This document shows, one piece after another, positions 1 through 6,421 of a stretch of DNA of 23,501 nucleotides. Made by a program: the position numbers and the translations under genes. The notes under the pieces are model-generated. The model was not told where the DNA came from, made no database searches, and saw only the letters and a list, made by a program, of their open reading frames with translations. The DNA is from RGIG1959 sp045651865 (GTDB taxonomy: Bacteria > Bacillota > Clostridia > Oscillospirales > Acutalibacteraceae): positions 1 through 23,501 of the forward strand of contig JAZRTC010000042.1 of NCBI GenBank assembly GCA_045651865.1, written 5' to 3'. Numbering within the stretch: position 1 is the first letter of the stretch; every line of letters starts with the position of its first letter.

Positions 1-315
1 TTCTTTGAGCTGGAAGGAACCCGCGGTGAAGTTGTTAGCCATCATCATGTGCACATAGTGAGCAGAAGCCTCGATCATGCCGATTGCCTCTTCCGAGCAG
101 TGCAGCGTAAAGCCAAGGGTATCGGTATCGCCGGCTTCAACAGCCATCGGCTCGCCGGGGATTCTTTCGTCTTCGGTGTAGGAGGAAGCGATGGTGTTCA
201 GGATGTCCACAGGAGCAGACACGCCTTCGAGCTTTGCTGCGCCGCCGTTGCCGCCGCAAGCGGTCAGGGACACGAGCATCAGAACAGACAGAGCAATTGC
301 AAGAACCTTTTTCAT
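1..315 (-). CDS. Lipoprotein of unknown function, N-terminal part (cut by window edge)
   Basis: Reading from the ATG at 315 leftward gives 105 codons without a stop before the window ends, so the C-terminus is missing. The first 20 residues form a lipoprotein signal peptide: MKK, a hydrophobic stretch, then a lipobox SLTAC followed by GGNGG, so the mature protein should be acylated on that Cys and held on the outer face of the membrane. After it comes an acidic, Met- and Ala-rich region containing HYVHMMMANNF. The start is supported by AAAAAGGAG nine bases upstream. It lies 26 bases after the anti-sigma-like gene with no terminator visible, so it probably belongs to the sigma-factor operon. 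Small clostridial lipoproteins of this look are usually annotated as hypothetical; the visible part gives no enzymatic motif, and I assign no function. Confidence 0.8.
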   Translation of the reverse strand, partial: MKKVLAIALSVLMLVSLTACGGNGGAAKLEGVSAPVDILNTIASSYTEDERIPGEPMAVEAGDTDTLGFTLHCSEEAIGMIEASAHYVHMMMANNFTAGSFQLKE

Positions 316-341
316 AATAGTAGTCTCCTTTTTATTTAAAT

Positions 342-848
342 TTAATCTTGCACAATTTGAAAAGTACCGTTATCTTCATCGGCGGTCAGTGTGTACGAAA
401 CGCCGTTTACGGTCATTTGGGCTTCGGGTGTTGTTATATACCAATATATTCTCACAACCTCCGAAGATTTATAAGGGAAGGTGTTGATCAGTTCACCCTC
501 GTCTGTCAGGATAAACAGTGTATCGTCTGTTTCCAGTTTCAATTTATCTCTCACAGCGAGCGTGAAGTTTGCATAATGGTTAGCACTGATTCTGGATGTG
601 GCGCTGGCGGGCAGTGCAAGAAGCGAGGTGGTATTGAGATTCCAGTCACTGGAGATCATCACATCGTCCTGCACATCCAGCCATGTTGAAGCGAAGACAA
701 GCACCAGACAGGCGGCGAGTGCACTGACAAGCGGAAGAATACGGATGTTGCGCTGTTTTCTTTGGCTTGCGTTGTGTAACACGCGTTGTTTTAAAATTTC
801 GGGTGCTGTTAATGAACGATACTCGTCAACAGCAGCTTTGTCGAACAT
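342..848 (-). CDS. Putative anti-sigma factor, single-pass membrane protein
   Basis: This 168-residue protein has a short basic N-terminal cytoplasmic part (about 1-35, ending in SQRKQRNIR), one membrane segment (about 36-57), and an extracytoplasmic region of about 110 residues rich in Thr and acidic residues. It begins three bases after the stop of the ECF sigma gene, and its ribosome binding site (GGAG, eight bases from the ATG) is inside the sigma gene's last codons, so the two are translationally linked. Position, topology and size fit the anti-sigma partner found beside most ECF sigma factors, which holds the sigma factor at the membrane until a signal arrives. No zinc-binding ZAS motif (HxxxCxxC) is present in the N-terminal part. 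The role is inferred from context; the sensed signal is unknown. Confidence 0.65.
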   Translation of the reverse strand: MFDKAAVDEYRSLTAPEILKQRVLHNASQRKQRNIRILPLVSALAACLVLVFASTWLDVQDDVMISSDWNLNTTSLLALPASATSRISANHYANFTLAVRDKLKLETDDTLFILTDEGELINTFPYKSSEVVRIYWYITTPEAQMTVNGVSYTLTADEDNGTFQIVQD

Positions 849-851
849 AGG

Positions 852-1334
852 TCATTCTCCTTGTAAAGCAGAGCGTAGTGAGTCGCGGGCGCGGGATAAC
901 CGCATTTTGACAGCAGAAGCAGACAGCTTCAGGATCGAAGCGGTTTCCTCAACCGAAAATCCTTCGAGGTAATGAAGGATGACGACGCTTTTGAGAGTAA
1001 CGGGTAAGCGGTCAACTTCCAGCAGTACAGTAGGACGCTCGTCGGATTTTGCAGCGAGATGGGTGACATCTTCAAGTGGGGTATAGGTACGGACTGTTTG
1101 CCGTCTTGCAAGGTCGTGACAACGGTTGATTGTGACACGCAACAGCCAGGCGCGTTCGTGTTCGCTGTCGCGGAATGGTTTGCCGGAACAGTGAAGCTTT
1201 AAAAATACATCCTGAACGGCGTCCATGGCGTCCTCCGGGTTTCGAAGGTGGGAGAGAGCAACACGGTAGAGTTGATCGGCGTAGTTGTCGTATGCGGTTT
1301 GCAAGGTGTTGTAATTGGCATCGGACATAGCCAC
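852..1334 (-). CDS. ECF-type RNA polymerase sigma factor
   Basis: The protein has the two domains of a group IV (ECF) sigma factor and nothing else. Region 2 covers about residues 15-80, with LRNPEDAMDAVQDVFLKLH and an AWLLRVTINRCHD segment that normally contacts the -10 element. Region 4 covers about 105-155 as a helix-turn-helix (YLEGFSVEETASILKLSAS, then VKMRLSRAR) that reads the -35 element. I chose the GTG at 1334 (160 residues) because AGGAG sits ten bases upstream. An ATG at 1328 is too far from that site, and an upstream TTG at 1367 has no ribosome binding site. The following gene is its likely anti-sigma factor and a lipoprotein comes third. The regulated genes cannot be read from the window. 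Confidence 0.88.
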   Translation of the reverse strand: MAMSDANYNTLQTAYDNYADQLYRVALSHLRNPEDAMDAVQDVFLKLHCSGKPFRDSEHERAWLLRVTINRCHDLARRQTVRTYTPLEDVTHLAAKSDERPTVLLEVDRLPVTLKSVVILHYLEGFSVEETASILKLSASAVKMRLSRARDSLRSALQGE

Positions 1335-1403
1335 AGCTGTCTCACTCCTATCATATACACGCATCAAGGTTGCATTTGGTCACATGATTTTTTAATTTTT
1401 TTC

Positions 1404-1432
1404 AGTTTACCATATTTTTTTGTTATTTGCAA
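1404..1432 (-). promoter_or_regulatory. Probable housekeeping promoter of the ECF sigma operon
   Basis: On the minus strand TTGCAA (1432-1427) and TAAACT (1409-1404) are separated by exactly 17 bases. Transcription would start near 1397, about 60 bases before the GTG start. Confidence 0.6.
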
Positions 1433-1450
1433 TCGTTTTTATTGTATTCC

Positions 1451-1473
1451 AACCACCATATATAGGGATGGTT
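1451..1473. promoter_or_regulatory. Imperfect palindrome between divergent promoters
   Basis: AACCA at 1451-1455 and TGGTT at 1469-1473 are inverted arms around an AT-rich TATATA centre. It lies between the sigma-operon promoter and the nrdD promoter, about 20 bases upstream of the former's -35, where an operator could act. No known regulator's consensus is recognised. Confidence 0.3.
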
Positions 1474-1494
1474 TCAAAATTGTAAACAAGAAAA

Positions 1495-1573
1495 TGACGA
1501 TATCTTGTGTTTAGGTGTTGACAATACTGTATATGACGGATATAATAAAGCACAGAAACACTAAATCTTGTGG
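1495..1573 (+). promoter_or_regulatory. Three phased NrdR-box-like sites over the nrdD promoter
   Basis: The NrdR box is known as an imperfect palindrome close to ACACWATATNTWGTGT, usually found in pairs about three helical turns apart. Here TGACGATATCTTGTGT (1495-1510) and ACACTAAATCTTGTGG (1558-1573) both match well. A weaker site, ACTGTATATGACGGAT, at 1526-1541 lies between them. The starts are 31 and 32 bases apart, so all three face the same side of the helix. The middle site fills the spacer between -35 and -10. The match is by eye; repression of nrdD-nrdG-dut by NrdR when dATP is plentiful is inference. Confidence 0.6.
1518..1546 (+). promoter_or_regulatory. Consensus sigma-A promoter of nrdD-nrdG-dut
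   Basis: TTGACA (1518-1523) and TATAAT (1541-1546), both perfect, are 17 bases apart. The start point would be near 1553, giving an untranslated leader of about 80 bases before the nrdD ATG. Confidence 0.88.
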
Positions 1574-1594
1574 TTTGATTGGTTTGAACCACAA
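1568..1594 (+). other. Perfect 8-bp hairpin in the nrdD leader
   Basis: TTGTGGTT (1568-1575) and AACCACAA (1587-1594) pair perfectly around an 11-base loop. It lies in the predicted 5' untranslated region, overlaps the third NrdR-like site, and has no T-run after it, so it is not a terminator. It may stabilise the mRNA or act in regulation; this is not shown. Confidence 0.45.
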
Positions 1595-1631
1595 AATACC
1601 ATAACATATTGTGACAGAAAGGAGTATCGTT

Positions 1632-3806
1632 ATGAAAATTATCAAACGAAGCGGCTCGGAAGAGATTTTTGACCGTGATAAAATTATTGTAGCGATTACG
1701 AAAGCAAATGACAGCGTTGTGCCCAGTTCCCGTATGACAGACATCCAGATTCGCCGTATCGCCGAAGATGTGGAAATGGCGGCAATGAATATGGGGCGCT
1801 CTCTGACGGTTGAAGAGATCCAGGATATGGTCGAGGATCAGATCATGAATCAACGGGCATTTGATGTGGCGCGCCGTTATATTACTTACCGTTATACGCG
1901 TGCTCTTGTGCGTAAATCCAACACGACGGATGATCAGATTCTGAGCTTGATTGAATGCAACAACGAAGAGGTCAAGCAGGAAAATTCCAATAAAAACCCG
2001 ACGGTTAACAGTGTTCAGCGTGATTATATGGCAGGCGAGGTCAGCAAGGATATCACGCGCCGTATTTTGTTGCCGACAGATATCGTGTCGGCACATGATC
2101 AGGGCATTATTCACTTCCACGATGCGGATTATTTTGCGCAGCACATGCACAACTGCGATCTGGTCAACCTGGAGGATATGCTGCAAAACGGTACGGTTAT
2201 CAGCGGTACATTGATTGAAAAGCCGCACAGCTTTTCTACCGCTTGCAACATCGCTACGCAGATCATTGCGCAGGTTGCGTCCTGCCAGTACGGCGGTCAG
2301 AGCATCAGTTTGACACATCTTGCTCCGTTTGTGGACATCAGCCGTAAGAAGATCCGCAAGCAAGTGGAGGAGGAACTTCACAGCATTGATGAGACCATCT
2401 CGCAAGAGGTGATTGACCGCGTGACCGAGAAGCGTCTCTGCGACGAGGTCAGAAACGGCGTGCAGATGATTCAGTATCAGGTTGTAACGCTGATGACCAC
2501 CAACGGACAAGCTCCCTTCGTGACGGTGTTTATGTACCTTAACGAAGCGAAAAATGAGCAGGAGAAAGCCGATCTTGCTCTGATCATCGAAGAGACGCTT
2601 CGCCAGCGCTATCAGGGTGTGAAAAACGAAAAGGGTGTGTGGGTCACCCCGGCGTTCCCGAAACTGATTTATGTTTTGGAAGAGGATAACATCCATGAGG
2701 ACAGCAAGTATTATTATCTCACAAAGCTTGCTGCAAAATGCACCGCGAAGCGGATGGTACCCGATTATATTTCGGAAAAAGTTATGCTTCAGAACAAGAT
2801 TGATAAAAACGGGGAAGGCCATTGCTACACCTGTATGGGATGCCGCAGCTTCCTGACACCGTATATTGATGAAAACGGCAACCCGAAGTATTACGGTCGT
2901 TTTAATCAGGGTGTTGTGACCGTCAATCTTGTGGATATCGGTCTTTCTGCGCAAGGAGATCTTAACAAATTCTGGGAGATCTTTGATGAACGGATGGATC
3001 TTTGCCACCGTGCGTTGCAGTGTCGTCATGAGCGTCTGACCGGCACGCTTTCCGATGCCGCGCCGATCCTGTGGCAACACGGTGCGCTTCTGCGCCTTAA
3101 GAGCGGCGAGTCGATCGACAAATACCTCCACGGCGGCTATTCCACGCTGTCGCTCGGTTATGCGGGCCTGTGGGAGTGCGTCTATGCGCTGATCGGCAAG
3201 AAGCTTACGGAAGCGGACGGCGAAGCGCTCGGTCTTGCAATTATGAAAAAGCTCAACGAGTATACTGCTAAATGGAAGGCAGAAGAAAATATCGATTATT
3301 CGCTTTACGGCACACCGCTGGAAAGCACCACTTATAAATTTGCCAAATGTCTGCAAAAGCGCTTTGGCAAGATCAAAGGCGTGACCGACCGCAACTATAT
3401 TACGAACAGCTATCATGTTCATGTTACGGAAGAGATTGACGCGTTTGACAAGCTTGAGCTGGAATCGAAGTTCCAGGCGTTGTCTCCCGGTGGCGCGATT
3501 TCCTATGTGGAAGTTCCGAATATGCAGAACAATCTGGATGCGGTTCTCTCGGTGATGCAGTTTATTTATGATCATATCATGTATGCCGAGCTCAACACAA
3601 AGAGCGATTATTGCCAGATTTGCGGCTATGACGGCGAAATTGAAATCAAGGATGATGACGGTAAGCTGATCTGGTGCTGCCCGAATTGCGGCAATACCGA
3701 TCAAAGCAAGCTGAATGTTGCCCGTCGTACTTGTGGTTATATTGGTACGCAGTTCTGGAATCAAGGCCGCACGCAGGAAATCAAAGAACGCGTGCTTCAT
3801 CTGTAA
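1632..3806 (+). CDS. nrdD: Anaerobic (class III) ribonucleoside-triphosphate reductase
   Basis: NrdD reduces ribonucleoside triphosphates to deoxy forms without oxygen using a glycyl radical. The 724-residue protein starts with an ATP-cone allosteric domain (about 3-92), followed by the ten-stranded barrel core. C175 (in HMHNCDLVN) and C404 (in MGCRSF) match the family's active-site cysteines, the latter being the expected thiyl radical site. Near the C-terminus four cysteines, C661, C664, C683 and C686, form the zinc site, and RTCGYIG places the radical glycine at G702. All key residues are present and the length is normal. The ATG at 1632 has GAAAGGAG seven bases upstream; a GTG at 1611 in the same frame lacks one. 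The activating enzyme nrdG follows after two bases. The promoter carries NrdR-like boxes. Confidence 0.97.
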   Translation: MKIIKRSGSEEIFDRDKIIVAITKANDSVVPSSRMTDIQIRRIAEDVEMAAMNMGRSLTVEEIQDMVEDQIMNQRAFDVARRYITYRYTRALVRKSNTTDDQILSLIECNNEEVKQENSNKNPTVNSVQRDYMAGEVSKDITRRILLPTDIVSAHDQGIIHFHDADYFAQHMHNCDLVNLEDMLQNGTVISGTLIEKPHSFSTACNIATQIIAQVASCQYGGQSISLTHLAPFVDISRKKIRKQVEEELHSIDETISQEVIDRVTEKRLCDEVRNGVQMIQYQVVTLMTTNGQAPFVTVFMYLNEAKNEQEKADLALIIEETLRQRYQGVKNEKGVWVTPAFPKLIYVLEEDNIHEDSKYYYLTKLAAKCTAKRMVPDYISEKVMLQNKIDKNGEGHCYTCMGCRSFLTPYIDENGNPKYYGRFNQGVVTVNLVDIGLSAQGDLNKFWEIFDERMDLCHRALQCRHERLTGTLSDAAPILWQHGALLRLKSGESIDKYLHGGYSTLSLGYAGLWECVYALIGKKLTEADGEALGLAIMKKLNEYTAKWKAEENIDYSLYGTPLESTTYKFAKCLQKRFGKIKGVTDRNYITNSYHVHVTEEIDAFDKLELESKFQALSPGGAISYVEVPNMQNNLDAVLSVMQFIYDHIMYAELNTKSDYCQICGYDGEIEIKDDDGKLIWCCPNCGNTDQSKLNVARRTCGYIGTQFWNQGRTQEIKERVLHL

Positions 3807-3808
3807 TT

Positions 3809-4363
3809 ATGAATGTTGCAACCATAAAAAAGAATGATATCGCCAACGGTGTCGGTGTGCGTGTGTCGTTGTTTGTCAGCGGATGCCGTCACCGTTGCAA
3901 AAATTGCTTCAACCGTGAAGCATGGGATTTCGCTTACGGCGAACCTTTTACCGCCGAGACACAGCAAGCGCTTCTGGATGCGTGCGATCACAGCTATGTT
4001 TCCGGATTATCGCTTTTAGGCGGAGAACCTTTTGAACCCGAAAATCAGAAACCGCTCATCGGATTGCTTCGTGCATTCCGTGAGCAGTTTCCGGATAAAA
4101 CCGTTTGGTGTTATTCGGGTTTTACTTTTGAAGAATTATACAGTTCTTCCGTAGGGGATCACGCTAAAAATATGCTGTCTCTTCTGGATGTGCTTGTTGA
4201 CGGACGGTTTGTGGAAGAGAAAAAAGATTTGTCTTTGCTGTTTCGCGGGTCGTCCAATCAGCGGATTCTGGATGTGCCTCGCTCACTGGAATGCGGCACA
4301 CCGGTCTGGCTTGACGGCGTATGGAAACGGACGATGGGCAGCGGCGATATAATGGAGGATTGA
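3809..4363 (+). CDS. nrdG: Anaerobic ribonucleotide reductase activating protein (radical SAM)
   Basis: NrdG uses a 4Fe-4S cluster and S-adenosylmethionine to abstract a hydrogen from the NrdD glycine and so switch the reductase on. The 184-residue protein shows the radical SAM motif CX3CX2C as C26, C30 and C33 in GCRHRCKNC, and a GGEPF motif at about residue 71, expected to contact SAM. The ATG at 3809 is two bases after the nrdD stop. No separate ribosome binding site is visible, so translation is probably coupled to nrdD. An open frame extends further upstream inside nrdD, but starting there would add residues foreign to the family. The gene order nrdD-nrdG is the usual one. Confidence 0.96.
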   Translation: MNVATIKKNDIANGVGVRVSLFVSGCRHRCKNCFNREAWDFAYGEPFTAETQQALLDACDHSYVSGLSLLGGEPFEPENQKPLIGLLRAFREQFPDKTVWCYSGFTFEELYSSSVGDHAKNMLSLLDVLVDGRFVEEKKDLSLLFRGSSNQRILDVPRSLECGTPVWLDGVWKRTMGSGDIMED

Positions 4364-4369
4364 TGTGCT

Positions 4370-4813
4370 ATGAAACAATCGGTCAAGATCAAAAAACTGG
4401 ATCCGAACGCAACTGTGCCGTCTTACGGCTCTCCGTATGCCGCAGGAGCGGATCTGTATGCGTTAACAAACGGTGAAGTTATAACAGTAAAACCGCATGA
4501 AACTGTGTTTATTCATACAGGGATTGCCATGGAAATTCCGATCGGTTTTGCAGGATTGATTTATGCACGGAGCGGTACTGCTTGTAAACGCGGTTTGGCA
4601 CCTGCCAATAAAGTCGGTGTTGTGGACAGCGATTACCGTGGCGAGATTATGGTAGCTCTACACAATCATTTTGAAGTCGCACAGACTGTGGAAGACGGCG
4701 AACGGATTGCCCAGATGGTCATTGCTCCGTATCTGACAGCGGATTTTATTGAAGCGGATACGCTTGCTGACACGGACCGTGGTGAAGGCGGGTTCGGTTC
4801 AACCGGTAAATAA
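4370..4813 (+). CDS. dut: dUTP diphosphatase (trimeric dUTPase)
   Basis: Dut hydrolyses dUTP to dUMP and pyrophosphate, which keeps uracil out of DNA and feeds thymidylate synthesis. All five trimeric dUTPase motifs are visible in 147 residues: AGADLYA (about 25-31), ARSG (about 67-70), GVVDSDYRGEIMV (83-95, with the catalytic Asp), RIAQMVIAP (about 112-120) and the C-terminal RGEGGFGSTG that closes over the nucleotide. The ATG at 4370 is six bases after the nrdG stop, with GGAGG about eleven bases upstream overlapping the end of nrdG. It is the last gene of the nrdD operon, followed directly by a strong terminator. Dut with class III reductase genes makes a compact dNTP-supply unit, probably under NrdR. 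Confidence 0.96.
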   Translation: MKQSVKIKKLDPNATVPSYGSPYAAGADLYALTNGEVITVKPHETVFIHTGIAMEIPIGFAGLIYARSGTACKRGLAPANKVGVVDSDYRGEIMVALHNHFEVAQTVEDGERIAQMVIAPYLTADFIEADTLADTDRGEGGFGSTGK

Positions 4814-4817
4814 TGAT

Positions 4818-4856
4818 AAAAAAGCACCCGAAAGCTGTTGCTGTCGGGTGCTTTTT
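4818..4856. terminator. Bidirectional intrinsic terminator between dut and the ABC exporter
   Basis: GCACCCGA (4824-4831) pairs with TCGGGTGC (4844-4851). A run of A precedes the stem and TTTTT follows it, so it can stop transcription from dut (plus) and from the ABC ATPase gene (minus, stop at 4859). Confidence 0.9.
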
Positions 4857-4858
4857 GT

Positions 4859-5593
4859 TTAAGAGTTCTTATACGCGTTACATACATCCTGCGCATCGCC
4901 GATCATTTTGAGTTTGCCTTTTTCGATCCATGCACAGTGTTTGCAAAGTCGCTCGATTTGTTCAATGGAGTGTGAGACGATGATAACGGTTGTATCGTCG
5001 TTGATCATGCTGTTGATACGCGCTTCGCATTTTTCTTGGAAATGAAAGTCACCGACAGCCAGAATTTCATCCACGATGAGAATGTCGGGTTTTGTCACGG
5101 TTGCGATCGCAAAACCGATGCGCGCCACCATACCGGAGGAATAATTCTTCATCGGCGTGTCGAGAAACTCTTGCATTTCGGAAAATTCGACAATATCATC
5201 AAATTTTTCGTCCATGAATTTTTTTGAGTATCCCAGCACAGAACCGTTGAGATAAATGTTTTCTCTGGCGGTGAGATCCATATCAAATCCGGCGCCAAGT
5301 TCGATCAGCGGTGCAATTGTTCCGTTTGTGTTGACCGAACCTTTGGTGGGGGTCAAAATACCCGAAATGATTTTGAGCAATGTACTTTTGCCGCTGCCGT
5401 TTAATCCGACGATTCCGAATACATCACCTTTGGGGATGTCGAAGCTGACCTTATCCAGTGCGACGAAATCCTCAAACATCAGCTTGCGTTGCATCAGGCG
5501 CAGGAAATATTCTTTGAGACTGTCGAGCTTTTCTTTGCTCATATTGAAGTGCATTTCAATATCGCGAAGTTCCACTGCATTTTCATGTTTCAT
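4859..5593 (-). CDS. ABC transporter ATPase for polysaccharide export (Wzt/TagH type)
   Basis: The 244-residue protein is the ATP-binding half of an ABC-2 exporter for surface glycans such as O-antigen, teichoic acid or rhamnan. Walker A is GLNGSGKST (63-71), the signature is the YSSGM variant typical of the Wzt/TagH family rather than LSGGQ, Walker B is DILIVDEILAVGD, and the switch His lies in IVSHS. The N-terminal segment before the first beta strand is extended by about 20 residues, as usual in this family. It ends soon after the ATPase domain and lacks the C-terminal carbohydrate-binding domain of long Wzt proteins. The ATG at 5593 has AAAGGA ten bases upstream; the GTG at 5602 is too close. 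Its partner permease ends 15 bases before. Confidence 0.93.
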   Translation of the reverse strand: MKHENAVELRDIEMHFNMSKEKLDSLKEYFLRLMQRKLMFEDFVALDKVSFDIPKGDVFGIVGLNGSGKSTLLKIISGILTPTKGSVNTNGTIAPLIELGAGFDMDLTARENIYLNGSVLGYSKKFMDEKFDDIVEFSEMQEFLDTPMKNYSSGMVARIGFAIATVTKPDILIVDEILAVGDFHFQEKCEARINSMINDDTTVIIVSHSIEQIERLCKHCAWIEKGKLKMIGDAQDVCNAYKNS

Positions 5594-5608
5594 AGTGTTC
5601 ACATCCTT

Positions 5609-6409
5609 TTAAATGTGAAGAATAAATTTCTTTTGTGCTTTTGTGAAGATCAGGCTTCCCAAAAGAAGGGTGACCAAAGCAATGCCGATACAGATAAGAT
5701 TATCTGCGAGTGTCGGCAAGGTGTTGTACATAACAACATCACGGAAATAATCTACAAAGTAATACAGCGGATTACAACGGATGATCGTTTCAATGATCGA
5801 ATTGCCTTGTACAAGCTCCATCGGATAAATGATCGGTGTGAGATACATCCATACGGTCAACAGCACACTGTAAAGGTGTTGGATGTCGCGGAAATAGACC
5901 GTCATGGCGCTTAACGCCAGACTGAAACCGATGCTGAAAATAAAGCAGTAAACAATGGGCAGCGGAGCCAGCAGAATAGTCCAGCTCGGGTAAACACCTT
6001 GGATCAGCATAACAGCAATTACCGCAATCATACTGAGGAGAAGATTGATCAGGGCGAATAAACATTTTTCCAACGGGAAAATGTATTTTGGAATGTAAAC
6101 CTTCTTGATCAACGGCGCACCCGCCAGGATGGATCCCATGGAAAGTGAGGTTGCTTCGGAAAAGAAATTCCATATCGACCAGCCGACAATATAGTAGGTG
6201 GCAAAATTATCAATTTTCACCTTTAAAAGCAACCCGAAAACCTGCGTGATCACCAGCATAGTAAACAGGGGGTTCAGAACACTCCATAAAATGCCGAGCA
6301 TTGAGCGGCGGTATTTGACTTTAAAATCTTTTGCGGTCAGATTCCAAAGCAGAGGGGAGTAGGTTCTGATGTCGGAAAGGAAATGATGTACGCCCTTATT
6401 GTTGGCCAT
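5609..6409 (-). CDS. ABC-2 type permease for polysaccharide export (Wzm/TagG type)
   Basis: The 266-residue protein has an amphipathic N-terminal part containing LLWNLTAKDFKVKYRRSMLGILWSVL split over residues about 20-45, the hallmark of TagG/Wzm permeases, and about six membrane segments (near 45-65, 70-90, 110-135, 145-170, 180-200 and 235-255). It should form a homodimeric channel driven by the ATPase encoded just downstream and move a lipid-linked glycan across the cytoplasmic membrane. The ATG at 6409 has GGAGG seven bases upstream, in the 12-base gap after the glycosyltransferase gene, so the three genes form one operon. The exported polymer cannot be told from sequence. Confidence 0.93.
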   Translation of the reverse strand: MANNKGVHHFLSDIRTYSPLLWNLTAKDFKVKYRRSMLGILWSVLNPLFTMLVITQVFGLLLKVKIDNFATYYIVGWSIWNFFSEATSLSMGSILAGAPLIKKVYIPKYIFPLEKCLFALINLLLSMIAVIAVMLIQGVYPSWTILLAPLPIVYCFIFSIGFSLALSAMTVYFRDIQHLYSVLLTVWMYLTPIIYPMELVQGNSIIETIIRCNPLYYFVDYFRDVVMYNTLPTLADNLICIGIALVTLLLGSLIFTKAQKKFILHI

Positions 6410-6421
6410 AACATGTCCTCC

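Noticed and set aside
1407..3800. Very long minus-strand open frame (797 codons) opposite nrdD
   Set aside because: It is an antisense shadow of nrdD: its translation is rich in Ile, His, Arg and Asn with no domain, while the plus strand encodes a full NrdD with all catalytic residues.
3674..3808. Upstream extension of the nrdG frame into nrdD
   Set aside because: It would overlap the NrdD zinc and glycyl-radical region; the NrdG family start matches the ATG at 3809.
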